From positions 310,001 through 374,000 of the forward strand of contig CANLQO010000001.1 of NCBI GenBank assembly GCA_947493335.1: a stretch of 64,000 nt of DNA. The letters run 5' to 3'. Each line of letters starts with the position of its first letter. Position 1 is the first letter of the stretch. The position numbers and the translations under genes were made by a program. The notes below the pieces were generated by a model. It saw only the letters and a program-made list of their open reading frames with translations. It searched no databases and was not told where the DNA came from. The stretch is from an uncultured Paracoccaceae bacterium. Its GTDB lineage: Bacteria; Pseudomonadota; Alphaproteobacteria; Rhodobacterales; Rhodobacteraceae. This document shows, in pieces, positions 13,420 through 24,129 of the stretch.

Positions 13420-13514
13420 GGACCGTTTGCTATCGCGGGGCGGGGCAGGGTGCAAGCGGGCCCTGATCGTCCCGCTGGCCCACTGCGACGGGCCAGATGC
13501 GCAAGCGTTTTGTG

Positions 13515-13958
13515 TCAGTCGAATTTGGCAGAGGGTGCAAGCACGTTGGCCTCGCCCACAAGTACCTTTTTGCCATCCACAAGGCAGCGGGTCTCCATTG
13601 TGACGCGGCGCTTGGGATAGTCGATGCCGGTCACTTCAACCTCGGCCGTGACAAGGTCGCCGGGGCGCACGGGGGCCAGAAACTTGAGGCTTTGACCCAG
13701 ATAAACCGTTCCATGACCGGGCAGTTGTTCGCCGATCACGGCAGAAACCAACCCCGCGGTCAGCATGCCATGGGCAATCCGCCCGCCAAAGATCGTATCG
13801 CGGGCGTAGTCGTCATCCATATGAACGGGGTTTTGGTCGGTTGATACCTCGGCAAAAAGTTCGATGTCCCGGTCGGTGACAACTTTGGTCAGCGACCGCG
13901 TCATGCCGATGGCAATGTCTTCGATCACGATGGTGCCGCGTGGTGCGTTGTCCAACAT
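13515..13958 (-). CDS. MaoC family dehydratase
   Basis: SVTDRDIELFAEVSTDQNPVHMDDDYARDTIFGGRIAHGML-type hydratase motif. Confidence 0.88.
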   Translation of the reverse strand: MLDNAPRGTIVIEDIAIGMTRSLTKVVTDRDIELFAEVSTDQNPVHMDDDYARDTIFGGRIAHGMLTAGLVSAVIGEQLPGHGTVYLGQSLKFLAPVRPGDLVTAEVEVTGIDYPKRRVTMETRCLVDGKKVLVGEANVLAPSAKFD

Positions 13959-14093
13959 GGGGTTCCTCCGCCGGGTAATTAAAAATCCGATACAATGGAT
14001 TTCTTGAAACTTAATTACTTTGCGGCTGCAGAAAGTCAAGCAAAATCCGCCACGCGAAAATGCGTGCCGATTTGTGTGATTGGGCCGGGATTC

Positions 14094-14969
14094 CTAGCGC
14101 AAAAAGCCGATTGTGTAGGTCGTCGCCGTCATTTGCGCAGTCAGAAAGGCCGTCAACGCGGCGGGATCTGGTTGATCTGTTGTCTGGGTCTCTGCCGCCG
14201 CCAATCCGCCAGAGATGAAAAGCGAATCAAGGTCTTCCTGCTGCGCGCCCAGAATGTCGGTACCAATGCCGTCGCCAATGCAAATGACCCGCGGGTCATG
14301 GGGCGCATCCGCCAATGCGGCAAGCCGTCGCCGTGCAAGATCGTAGATCGGTGGGTGTGGTTTGCCAAAGTACAGACTTTGCCCGCCCATCTCGGTGTAA
14401 AGCGCGGCAAGGGCTCCGGCGCACCATTCGCGCACCTCGCCCCGGTCGACCACGATATCGGGATTGGCACATAGCAGGGGCAGGCCCATTTCCCGGGCGC
14501 GCAGGAAATCAGCGCGGTTCACGTCCGGGTCTGCCATGGGGTCAAACGGACCGCAGCACACAATACCCTCTGCTTCTGCCAGCGGCACCTTGGTGATGGT
14601 GACAGGGTTGTTGATAATTTTCAGGGGTTTGAAAAAATCGTCGTCGCGCGGGCTTTCGCCCATAAACCAGACCTTTTGCCCTACGGCACCTTGAAACATC
14701 GCGGACCGGGCACTGTCGCCTGACGTCGCAATCGCGTCCCATGCGTCATCCGGCACCCCCATCCCTGCGATCTGGCGCGCGACGCTATCCCAGGGCCGGG
14801 GCGAGTTTGTGACCAGCACAACTTTGCCGCCGCGCGCGCGGTAGCCTTGCATGGCTTTGACAGCGTCAGGCATGGCCGCGACGCCGTTATGGATGCAGCC
14901 CCACAGATCGACGAAGGCGGCGTCGTATTGGTCCGAAACTTCGGAGAATGTGGTGATTATCTGTGTCAT
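14094..14969 (-). CDS. HAD-superfamily hydrolase (TIGR01459-like, NagD/pyridoxal-phosphatase type)
   Basis: MTQIITTFSEVSDQYDAAFVDLWGCIHNGVAAMPDAVKAM... ICIGDGIGTDILGAQQ. Confidence 0.88.
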   Translation of the reverse strand: MTQIITTFSEVSDQYDAAFVDLWGCIHNGVAAMPDAVKAMQGYRARGGKVVLVTNSPRPWDSVARQIAGMGVPDDAWDAIATSGDSARSAMFQGAVGQKVWFMGESPRDDDFFKPLKIINNPVTITKVPLAEAEGIVCCGPFDPMADPDVNRADFLRAREMGLPLLCANPDIVVDRGEVREWCAGALAALYTEMGGQSLYFGKPHPPIYDLARRRLAALADAPHDPRVICIGDGIGTDILGAQQEDLDSLFISGGLAAAETQTTDQPDPAALTAFLTAQMTATTYTIGFLR

Positions 14970-15119
14970 CCGCGCGCCTTTAGTTACCTGCCACAGATAT
15001 GGCGAGGCGGCGCGCGAAATGAAAGTGGTATCGACCGGCGTTGCGGTTGATCGCGGTCCGCAAGTTGCCAAATTGATCTGGCAACCTGACAACTGCTGCT
15101 TTGGCACAAGTTGCGGGGT

Positions 15120-15332
15120 TTAATCGCCCACGACAAGCTTGCGGGCATGCGCAGGGATTTCGGCATAGGTGATGCCGATGCGCTTCAGCTGATCTTCTGA
15201 CAGGTGCGCAAGAACGCTTTCCATGCGCGCAACCTGAAGGTTGACGTGCATCGCGCGCAAAGTCGCGCCGAGACGCGCGAAGAAGGCACCGATACCAAAA
15301 CCAGAGTGGGCATGAGAAGAAAGATAGGCCAT
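15120..15332 (-). CDS. DUF1127 domain-containing small protein
   Basis: MAYLSSHAHSGFGIGAFFARLGATLRAMHVNLQVARMESVLAHLSEDQLKRIGITYAEIPAHARKLV. Confidence 0.75.
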   Translation of the reverse strand: MAYLSSHAHSGFGIGAFFARLGATLRAMHVNLQVARMESVLAHLSEDQLKRIGITYAEIPAHARKLVVGD

Positions 15333-15485
15333 CATAAGTATCCTTTTTTGGGCAGGCGGGGGAGGACCGCGGGTTTGCCTTGCCCGCAAAATAGGAATTC
15401 ATGCTGCACGTGCACAATGAACAACCCGGCAATGCCGCCATGCAGCATAGGCATAGGGTGGTCCCAATTGTGCTTGATCTGCACA

Positions 15486-15515
15486 GAAAAAGGGCGGCCC
15501 CTTGCGAAGCCGCCC
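15486..15515 (-). terminator. Rho-independent terminator (downstream of the 15539..16120 lipoprotein)
   Basis: Minus strand GGGCGGC-TTCGCAAGGG-GCCGCCC-TTTTT. Confidence 0.75.
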
Positions 15516-15538
15516 GGCATTTCGGTCAAAAGTCGCGC

Positions 15539-16120
15539 CTAGCGTGCTGCGACACCGACCCCGCCAGCAAGGCTGCTGCGGTCATCAAAATAAAGCGCGA
15601 TCCCCTCTCCGTTACGGCCGATCACGTTGCCTTCCACATCCATAATCAGGCTGCGTCCGGCGATCTGACCACTTGCGATGGCCTCAAGTCCGTCGCCGAT
15701 CCGGCCCGTATTGTTGTCAGTCAGGCGCCCATTGCTCAGGTCAAGCCGGCCGTTCACGGGGGTTTGGTTGTAGTTGGTGAAATTGGTGACATTGCCCGAC
15801 AGGCTATCGTTCCCAAAGTTCACATTGACCCGCAAGGCACCCAGATAGGCGGGCAGGTTGGAAAAGTCGCCATTTGCGGCTGCTGTGAAATCGGCGTCAG
15901 ACCCATCGGCCAGATTGAAGTTGGCGACCCCTCTGTAGGTCGCGCTTCCGCTGGGCATGCGTGCTTCGGCGGTAAAGCTGTCATCTGTCAGGGTACGCTG
16001 CAGATCAAGAAGCTGAGATTGATAATTGGGCCCGGTGGCACCTCCGGTGCTGCCCCCGCCGCAGGCGACCGTCGCCATGAACGCCCCGAGGAGTGTGGCG
16101 GATTTCAAAAAGGTTTTCAT
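15539..16120 (-). CDS. lipoprotein, transferrin-binding-protein-like beta-barrel domain
   Basis: Signal and lipobox MKTFLKSATLLGAFMATVAC, then glycine/asparagine-rich strand repeats (GNVTNFTNYNQTPVNGRLDLSNGRLTD). Confidence 0.6.
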   Translation of the reverse strand: MKTFLKSATLLGAFMATVACGGGSTGGATGPNYQSQLLDLQRTLTDDSFTAEARMPSGSATYRGVANFNLADGSDADFTAAANGDFSNLPAYLGALRVNVNFGNDSLSGNVTNFTNYNQTPVNGRLDLSNGRLTDNNTGRIGDGLEAIASGQIAGRSLIMDVEGNVIGRNGEGIALYFDDRSSLAGGVGVAAR

Positions 16121-16216
16121 CTGCGCTCCAAATCGATTGGTTGTTGTTCAAAAAACATGATCCGCAGACTTGGGCGTGAGAAAGGCAACAATCAGGGGTT
16201 TGCGTGACGATTGTTG

Positions 16217-16246
16217 CAAAAAGGGCGGCCCAATCCGGACCGCCCT
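16217..16246 (-). terminator. Rho-independent terminator of groESL
   Basis: Minus strand GGGCGG-TCCGGATTGGG-CCGCCC-TTTTTG. Confidence 0.75.
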
Positions 16247-16319
16247 CTTATTGCTATGATGCGCTGCCGGTCTGCCGCTGCTTGCAGGGACAGTCCTTTG
16301 GCGCGTCGCGCAGCGCTGA

Positions 16320-17969
<1,650 letters not shown>

Positions 17970-18014
17970 TTAGCTCCTTGAATTTGAATTTCGTTTGGAT
18001 CGGACAGGCCGGGA

Positions 18015-18299
18015 TCAGAGGATGCCCAGAATGTCGCTTTCCTTCATGATCAACAGGTCTTCGCCGTCGATCTTCACTTCTGTGCCGGACCATTTGCCAA
18101 ACAGGACTTTGTCGCCTGCTTTAACGTCCATCGGGATCAGCTCGCCGCTGTCCTTGCGCGCGCCTGCGCCGCAAGAGACGATTTCGCCCTCTGCTGGCTT
18201 TTCCTTGGCGCTTTCAGGAATGATCAGACCGCCAGAGGTCTTTTCGTCGCTTTCGATGCGACGGACCAGCACGCGGTCATGAAGTGGTGTGAATGCCAT
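18015..18299 (-). CDS. groS: co-chaperonin GroES
   Basis: [44 protein letters not shown]. Confidence 0.99.
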   Translation of the reverse strand: MAFTPLHDRVLVRRIESDEKTSGGLIIPESAKEKPAEGEIVSCGAGARKDSGELIPMDVKAGDKVLFGKWSGTEVKIDGEDLLIMKESDILGIL

Positions 18300-18333
18300 C
18301 TTTGAACTTCCCTTGGTTCAGTTTCAACTCCCG

Positions 18334-18360
18334 TTATCACTCACCATGGGCGAGTGCTAA
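18334..18360 (-). promoter_or_regulatory. CIRCE element (HrcA operator)
   Basis: Minus strand TTAGCACTC-N9-GAGTGATAA, one mismatch to the CIRCE consensus, upstream of groES. Confidence 0.92.
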
Positions 18361-18367
18361 CGGGGCG

Positions 18368-18396
18368 TAGTTAGGGATCACAGACAGGTGAGTCAA
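18368..18396 (-). promoter_or_regulatory. putative groESL promoter
   Basis: Minus strand TTGACT-N17-TAACTA immediately upstream of CIRCE. Confidence 0.7.
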
Positions 18397-18476
18397 CAAC
18401 AGCCCGCAACCTGTTGGGACATTTTTTGCGGCTCAGGTGGCGCGCGATCGGCGCCGCGTTCCCAAAGGCGAATTTC

Positions 18477-18541
18477 TGAACGGTGTTCAAAAAACGATTG
18501 ACATTGTCTTCATGGGCACATCAATATGTGAACTATGTTCA
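18477..18541 (+). promoter_or_regulatory. promoter flanked by twin palindromes TGAAC-N3-GTTCA
   Basis: TGAACGGTGTTCA at 18477..18489 and TGAACTATGTTCA at 18529..18541. TTGACA at 18498..18503 with a weak AT-rich -10 near 18521..18527. Confidence 0.65.
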
Positions 18542-18557
18542 TGAATGAGGTTCAGAT

Positions 18558-18851
18558 ATGTCCCACCATCCCGCATTGATTTTTGCCAGCGCCAGCTTTC
18601 TGGTGCTTACGGCCTGCGTGTCGCCAAGTGTGCAGCATGCCTCTGCCGCAAGTGGCCACAGTGCCGCCGCCAGCGCGCACGGGTCTGCTGCTGTCGTGTC
18701 GGGCACGGCCGAGGTGATCGCGGTTCCCTTAATCGCCACTGGGGCCGCGCTGACCGTTTCGGGTGCCGCGCTTTCCAGCAGCGGCGCTTCGGCAATGGAC
18801 GTGGCCCATGTGCCGGGCGTGGCGGCTGACGGCCCGCCAACACTGAATTAA
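18558..18851 (+). CDS. small Ala/Ser-rich lipoprotein
   Basis: MSHHPALIFASASFLVLTAC lipobox; low-complexity Ala/Ser/Gly mature region. Confidence 0.65.
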   Translation: MSHHPALIFASASFLVLTACVSPSVQHASAASGHSAAASAHGSAAVVSGTAEVIAVPLIATGAALTVSGAALSSSGASAMDVAHVPGVAADGPPTLN

Positions 18852-18868
18852 CGGCGAAAGGCCTTGTC

Positions 18869-19663
18869 ATGCTCCGTTTCCTGATTTGTGTCTTTGTCCT
18901 GACGCTGTTGCCCTTTGCCGCCCGTGCAGGCAGCAGCAGTGCGGCAAATCCCGTCCTTCCAGTTGCCGAGGTTGCGGCTTTTTCCGACCGGGTGCAGCGC
19001 GATCTGGCCGCACGTGGGGCTCAGGTCGCCATCGTTTCGCGCATGGGCCGTGATCCCGGCACATTGCCGCATGGCGTGACCTATACGCATGTCGCGTTCT
19101 GGGTTTATGCCAAAATCACCCGCGCAGATGGGTCAACGGGGCAGGGGTACCGGGTCTACAACCTGTATCAACGCGCGGGTGACCGGACCACAAGTGATCT
19201 TGTGCAGGACAGCCCCGCTGATTTCTTTGCCGCGGCTCATCAACTGGATGCCGGTGTCATCATCCCGGACGCCCGTTTGCAGGCCAAGCTATTGCGCGTC
19301 ATCGCCAGTCCGACCTACGCCGCGTTGCACAATTCGCGCTATGCCGTGCTTGCCAATCCGGCCAATTCTTCTTTTCAGAACTGCACAGAGCATACGCTGA
19401 ACGTCTTGATGGCCGCGCTTTACGACACCAGCGAACCGGCGCGGATCAAGGCTAATATCGCGGCGCATTTTGAGGGCCAGCCGATACCGGTTGATGCTCT
19501 GCAACGCGCCCTTGGCCCTGCACTCAGTGGTGCTTTGACCACCAGCGATCATGGGGCCGAGGTCCGGACCGCGACCTTTGGCTCATTGGCGCGCTTTATG
19601 CAGACGCACGACCTGTCAAAGGCGATTTATCGCATCACCCCGGATCGGGTGCAGCGCTTCTGA
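18869..19663 (+). CDS. DUF2145 domain-containing secreted protein
   Basis: Signal peptide MLRFLICVFVLTLLPFAARA; VAIVSRMGRDPGTLPHGVTYTHVAFWVY; NCTEHTLNVLMAALYDT. Confidence 0.75.
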   Translation: MLRFLICVFVLTLLPFAARAGSSSAANPVLPVAEVAAFSDRVQRDLAARGAQVAIVSRMGRDPGTLPHGVTYTHVAFWVYAKITRADGSTGQGYRVYNLYQRAGDRTTSDLVQDSPADFFAAAHQLDAGVIIPDARLQAKLLRVIASPTYAALHNSRYAVLANPANSSFQNCTEHTLNVLMAALYDTSEPARIKANIAAHFEGQPIPVDALQRALGPALSGALTTSDHGAEVRTATFGSLARFMQTHDLSKAIYRITPDRVQRF

Positions 19664-19900
19664 AACTGGCCTTTGGGCAGAAAAGCCACAATTTCCCTGA
19701 TTGGGCCAGAAAACATTTGGCCCGTTCTCTGTCCACGGGTTACTAAACGGCACGCAAATCGCGAATCGAATGAAGGAGACAGCAATGCACCCAACGGAGC
19801 CCAATACCGCCTGCCGGTAGCGCCCCTGCATTGCTTGTGCGCGCTGCCTCAGCCCGCACTTTCCGCCATTTCACGATACGACGATTCAGGACCCAGTCCC

Positions 19901-20194
19901 ATGCATCCCCCGTTTACGTTCACCGACCACAAGGTCGGTCCCGACATTTATCATGACAAGCCGCATGTGCGGCGGACCCGGCCCATGCGGCTTGATCTCT
20001 CGCCCACGCCCGGATGGCCGCCGGTGCCGTTGGTCGCCCCGAAAGAGGCGCCAAGTTCGCCGACGGGCACACCCTTTGCGCCGGGTTTTCGGTTGCAGGT
20101 CGTCCCACCCGCACGAGCATCCCTGCGCGACGTGGTTGGGCGGTTCCTCATCCGGACCGGGCAGCGTATGATCCTCAGGAACCGCCCGGGCTGA
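19901..20194 (+). CDS. small hypothetical protein
   Basis: MHPPFTFTDHKVGPDIYHDKPHVRRTRPMRLDLSPTPGWPPVPL...; weak start context. Confidence 0.35.
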   Translation: MHPPFTFTDHKVGPDIYHDKPHVRRTRPMRLDLSPTPGWPPVPLVAPKEAPSSPTGTPFAPGFRLQVVPPARASLRDVVGRFLIRTGQRMILRNRPG

Positions 20195-20207
20195 TCTGCC
20201 CGGGCGG
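20182..20207. repeat. perfect GC-rich inverted repeat
   Basis: CCGCCCGGG-CTGATCTG-CCCGGGCGG; no T run. Confidence 0.8.
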
Positions 20208-20228
20208 CATCGAGGTAGGGAGTGTCAG

Positions 20229-21224
20229 ATGCGTGGATGGCTGATCGGGCTGTGTTGTTTCTTGTGGCCGTTGCAGGCCTTCGCCTTGTGTGATGGTCCA
20301 GACTATCTGCAATCCCTCAACGCCGAAGACCGCGCTCGAATTGACGCCATTGTTGCCGATACCCCTTATTCCAAGGGCCTCTTTTGGCAGGCCCAACGGG
20401 ACGAGACCACGCTCAGTATCATTGGCACGATGCACATCTATGACCCCCGGCTGGGGCCGATCGCGACGCGCATGGCACCTTTGGTCGAAGCAGCAGACCT
20501 GTTGCTGGTCGAGGCCGGACCAGAGGAAGAGGCGCGCATGCAGGACGCCCTGTCCAGTGATCCGGGCCTGATCTTTATCATCGATGGGCCAACCCTGCCT
20601 GAACAATTGCCCGAACCCGCCTGGCAGGCCTTGGTCGAGGCCGCAGCTGCCCGCCAAATCCCTGCCTTCGTGGCCGCAAAGATGCAGCCCTGGTATCTGG
20701 CGCTGACGCTGGCCATTCCAGCCTGCACTATGCCGGATCTGGCGGCCGGGGCGCGTGGCCTTGATCATCTTTTGATTGGCTTGGCCACCGACGCAGACGT
20801 GCCCATCGCTGCTGTTGAGCCCTGGGACACGCTTTTCACGCTGATGCAGGATGGCAGTGCGGCCGAGCAACTTGAAATGCTGCAATTGGGGTTGGTGCCG
20901 TCGGACGTGCAGACCGCTTTGTTTGTTTCGATGCTCAATAGCTACTTTGCCGAAAATGTTGTCGAGATTTGGGAAAGCTCCCGGCTGGCGTCCCGGTCTG
21001 TTCCCGGTCTGTCACCGGATCGCGCCGAGTTCCTTTTTGCGGAAACAGAGCAGGCCGTGCTGATTGATCGCAATCTGGCCTGGATTCCGCGGATCGCGGC
21101 TGCGGCGCAAGACAACGACGCCATTGTCCTGGCCGTGGGTGCCGCACATCTGCCGGGCTCATCGGGCATCCTGAACCTGCTGGCAGAGGCCGGGTGGACC
21201 ATCACACCGCTGGCTGCGCCTTAA
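20229..21224 (+). CDS. TraB/GumN family protein
   Basis: Signal peptide; LSIIGTMHIYDPRLGPIATRMAPLVEAADLLLVEAGPEEE; NDAIVLAVGAAHLPGSSGILNLLAEAGW. Confidence 0.88.
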   Translation: MRGWLIGLCCFLWPLQAFALCDGPDYLQSLNAEDRARIDAIVADTPYSKGLFWQAQRDETTLSIIGTMHIYDPRLGPIATRMAPLVEAADLLLVEAGPEEEARMQDALSSDPGLIFIIDGPTLPEQLPEPAWQALVEAAAARQIPAFVAAKMQPWYLALTLAIPACTMPDLAAGARGLDHLLIGLATDADVPIAAVEPWDTLFTLMQDGSAAEQLEMLQLGLVPSDVQTALFVSMLNSYFAENVVEIWESSRLASRSVPGLSPDRAEFLFAETEQAVLIDRNLAWIPRIAAAAQDNDAIVLAVGAAHLPGSSGILNLLAEAGWTITPLAAP

Positions 21225-21868
21225 ACGTCGCCCCAATCCGCAATTCCGGCCTGCCCTGCGTCGGTCAGCGCGTAAATGCCCTTGCTGACCCGTTTGAACC
21301 ATCCGTAGTGGTCATCGGCCATGATCCGCGTGGCTTGTGGGACTTCGGTCCAATCCTTCACAACGGACCCTTTCGACGGCCCATGCACAGCCAGAAACCG
21401 CGCACATTTCAGCGCATCCTGACGGTAGCCCGTCACCAGCCCATGGCGTGTCGCACCACCGGCATTGGGGTCACCGTCCAACCGCTCAAAGGCGCGGATC
21501 AGCCGTGCCTGTTTTTTCCGGGATTTGCGTGGCGCATAGGGTCCGGGTTCGGCCAGAACCTCTACAAACCCGTCCCGTGCGCGTACCGTCAGGACGCCCA
21601 ATCCAAGGCGTCGCGCCAGTTTGACGTTGGCTTTCAACGCTTTCGCTTTTCCACCGGCCGGGACCGCAAGATAGACCAGATCGGTCAACGCCAGGCGGTC
21701 AATACCCTGGTGAAACAGTGCCAGCGAAAATCCCAGCTTCAACTCGACCACAAGGATGTCGTCGTCACGCCGGGCCACCACATCGGCCGCGCCGACCTCT
21801 CCCTTTACCGCCCAACCGGCGCGGGTCAGATGCGCCTTGATCGGCGGGTAAAGATCGGACTCCTTCAC
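21221..21868 (-). CDS. DUF2161 (PD-(D/E)XK-like) protein
   Basis: VKESDLYPPIKAHLTRAGWAVKGEVGAADVVARRDDDILVVELKLGFSLALFHQGIDRL. GTG start chosen because the family begins with KETDLYPP-like residues. Confidence 0.8.
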   Translation of the reverse strand: MKESDLYPPIKAHLTRAGWAVKGEVGAADVVARRDDDILVVELKLGFSLALFHQGIDRLALTDLVYLAVPAGGKAKALKANVKLARRLGLGVLTVRARDGFVEVLAEPGPYAPRKSRKKQARLIRAFERLDGDPNAGGATRHGLVTGYRQDALKCARFLAVHGPSKGSVVKDWTEVPQATRIMADDHYGWFKRVSKGIYALTDAGQAGIADWGDV

Positions 21869-21957
21869 TTTTGCCTCGGGTGCTGTTGCAGTTGCTCTGC
21901 CGAAGAATTCAAACGATAGTCGACCTGTTTCACGTACATTTGGAGACTGTGACAAGC

Positions 21958-22824
21958 ATGAACATTCTTGCCAAGGCCCAGATCGCCACCGTGCTCGTGC
22001 TCAGTGCGGCGGGGTGCGGCTCTGGCACGCCGATTGTGCCGATCGCAGCCTCTGGTTTTGCGTCGGCTGGTGATGAAGTGGCAGCGCTTGGCACGTTCGC
22101 CCGCCCCGCAACACCGATCTACAGCCAGACCGGCAGCGTTGGAGATGTCGGACCGCAGGACCTGGCGGTTGCGATTGACAAAGATGGCGTGCCGTCCGTG
22201 ACGTATAACGGCGTGACCTACGCGCTGACAGAGGAAGACAGCGGCGTTTATTCGACGTCACAAGATGACACCGCTGTGCTCTACCTGCGCAGTTCCGTCA
22301 CTGCGCCTGCGGTGGCTGAAACGATCTACCTGTCGTTCGAGACGGAAGACACGTTTGACGCAGGCTTTGTGGTGATTGGCTATGATACCAATCCAGCAAG
22401 CGTGACCGGTCTGACGGGCAGCGCGACCTTTGAAGGGGACGCCATCCTGTCTGCCCGTCAGGTTGTGAATGGCACCTTGCGATCCGGGTTCAGCTCAGGC
22501 ACCGCGAATGTCACAGCAGATTTTGAGGACAACAGGGTCAGTGGCACATTGCGTTTCGACACCCAGCAAAACCGCCCGATCACGCTGGATGACGTGACAC
22601 TTCAGCTTAAGGGTGCGCCCATCATTGGCAACCGCTTTCAAGGTGCCGTTTCGGTGTCAGAAGGCGGCTTTGGCGAGGGCAGAGGCCTTGATGGGGCGTC
22701 AGTCGACGGTCAGTTTTTTGGCGACACGGCGCAAGCGGTCGGCGGGACCATCACAGGTACGCTTTCGACCGATGCCGCCGGTGGTCTGATCCACCTGCAA
22801 GGCGCGTTTCTGGGGTCTCAGTGA
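21958..22824 (+). CDS. lipoprotein with transferrin-binding-protein-like barrel
   Basis: MNILAKAQIATVLVLSAAGC lipobox; C-terminal GLIHLQGAFLGSQ. Confidence 0.6.
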   Translation: MNILAKAQIATVLVLSAAGCGSGTPIVPIAASGFASAGDEVAALGTFARPATPIYSQTGSVGDVGPQDLAVAIDKDGVPSVTYNGVTYALTEEDSGVYSTSQDDTAVLYLRSSVTAPAVAETIYLSFETEDTFDAGFVVIGYDTNPASVTGLTGSATFEGDAILSARQVVNGTLRSGFSSGTANVTADFEDNRVSGTLRFDTQQNRPITLDDVTLQLKGAPIIGNRFQGAVSVSEGGFGEGRGLDGASVDGQFFGDTAQAVGGTITGTLSTDAAGGLIHLQGAFLGSQ

Positions 22825-22981
22825 CGGCCTTTGATGTCGGACAAGGGCCAAGGCGTTCGTTTGGCATTGGATAAAACGCTTCGCCCAAAATTGTCTCCTT
22901 TCCAAACGCCAAACGACCGACTGAGGCCGCCGATTTGCACAGGGAATTTGGGTGACAATTGAATTCAGGTGTGAATTAAAT

Positions 22982-23029
22982 CCATCTGCGCATTTGGCTT
23001 CACGGTCAGAACCGTGCCGATGCAGATGG
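22982..23029 (+). promoter_or_regulatory. nested hairpin in the leader of dctP
   Basis: CCATCTGC ... CACGGT-CAGA-ACCGTG ... GCAGATGG, immediately followed by AGGAGG and the ATG at 23041. Confidence 0.6.
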
Positions 23030-23040
23030 TAGGAGGACCC

Positions 23041-24078
23041 ATGAAAAACAAACTACACGCATTTTCGCTGGCGATGGCCACATCGCTTCTTGGCGGACCG
23101 TTGCTCGCGCAGGATGTCACTCTGAAGCTGCATCATTTTTTGCCACCACAGGCCAATGTGCCAAAGCTGATCCTTGATGTCTGGGCCGACAAGGTCGAGG
23201 CAGAGTCGGACGGGCGCATCAAGATTGACCGTTTCCCGGCGATGCAGCTTGGCGGACGCCCGCCTGAACTTCTCGATCGCGCAATTGATGGCGTGGATGA
23301 TATCGCCTGGACGGTCGTGGGCTACACACCCGGTCGTTTTCCATCAACCGAAGTGTTTGAACTGCCGTTCATGGTTGATGACGCCCGTGCCGCCTCTTGC
23401 GCCTACTGGACAATGTTCAACGAAGGCATGAAGGACGGTGAATTCAAGGATGTGAAAATTCTGGGCACGTGGGTGCATGGCCCAGGCATGATCCACACCA
23501 TGGACCCGGTCGAAGTCCCCGCCGACTTGGAAGGCATGAAAATTCGGGGCGGCTCGCGGCTCGTAAACGATCTTTTGACAGCCGCCGGTGCAACGCCCGT
23601 GGGGATGCCCGTTCCTGCCGTAGCCGAAGCCCTGTCCAAAGGCGTCATCGATGGAACCACCATTCCGTGGGAAGTTACACCCGCATTGAAAATTCCGGAA
23701 CTTGTTGAAAATCATACGGAATTCGAAGGCACGGGGCTTTATACGCTGACCTTCGTGCTGGCGATGAACAAGGCCAAGTATGATGCGCTTTCTGATGCCG
23801 ACAAGGCGGTGATTGATGCCAACTCCGGTATGGATTTCTCAATCTTTGCCGGGGGTACGCAGGCTGACGCTGATGGGCCCGCCCGCGAGGTCGCTGTTGA
23901 AGCAGGCAACAATATCATCACGGTCAATGACACGACAGAGTGGCAGGCGCTTGTGAATCCGATCTACGCAAGCTGGATCGCGGATCTGGAGGGCAAGGGC
24001 CTTGACGGTCAAGCGTTGATTGATCGCGCCAAGGGGCTGATGGCGGGTGACTGCAAAGGCGTAGACGCCGAAATGTAA
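23041..24078 (+). CDS. TRAP transporter substrate-binding protein (DctP family)
   Basis: Signal peptide then DVTLKLHHFLPPQANVPKLILDVWADKVEAESDGRIKIDRFPAMQLGG. Confidence 0.94.
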   Translation: MKNKLHAFSLAMATSLLGGPLLAQDVTLKLHHFLPPQANVPKLILDVWADKVEAESDGRIKIDRFPAMQLGGRPPELLDRAIDGVDDIAWTVVGYTPGRFPSTEVFELPFMVDDARAASCAYWTMFNEGMKDGEFKDVKILGTWVHGPGMIHTMDPVEVPADLEGMKIRGGSRLVNDLLTAAGATPVGMPVPAVAEALSKGVIDGTTIPWEVTPALKIPELVENHTEFEGTGLYTLTFVLAMNKAKYDALSDADKAVIDANSGMDFSIFAGGTQADADGPAREVAVEAGNNIITVNDTTEWQALVNPIYASWIADLEGKGLDGQALIDRAKGLMAGDCKGVDAEM

Positions 24079-24086
24079 GGGTCGGG

Positions 24087-24112
24087 CATGGGCGTCCTCT
24101 CGGGCGCCCGTG
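24087..24112 (+). terminator. intercistronic hairpin between dctP-like and dctQ-like genes
   Basis: CATGGGCG-TCCTCTCGGG-CGCCCGTG; possible partial terminator or mRNA stabiliser. Confidence 0.5.
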
Positions 24113-24129
24113 AACGTTTGAGGGTCATC

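Noticed and set aside
18334-18360. CIRCE upstream of groESL as a novelty
   Set aside because: Well-known HrcA operator; listed only as a feature.
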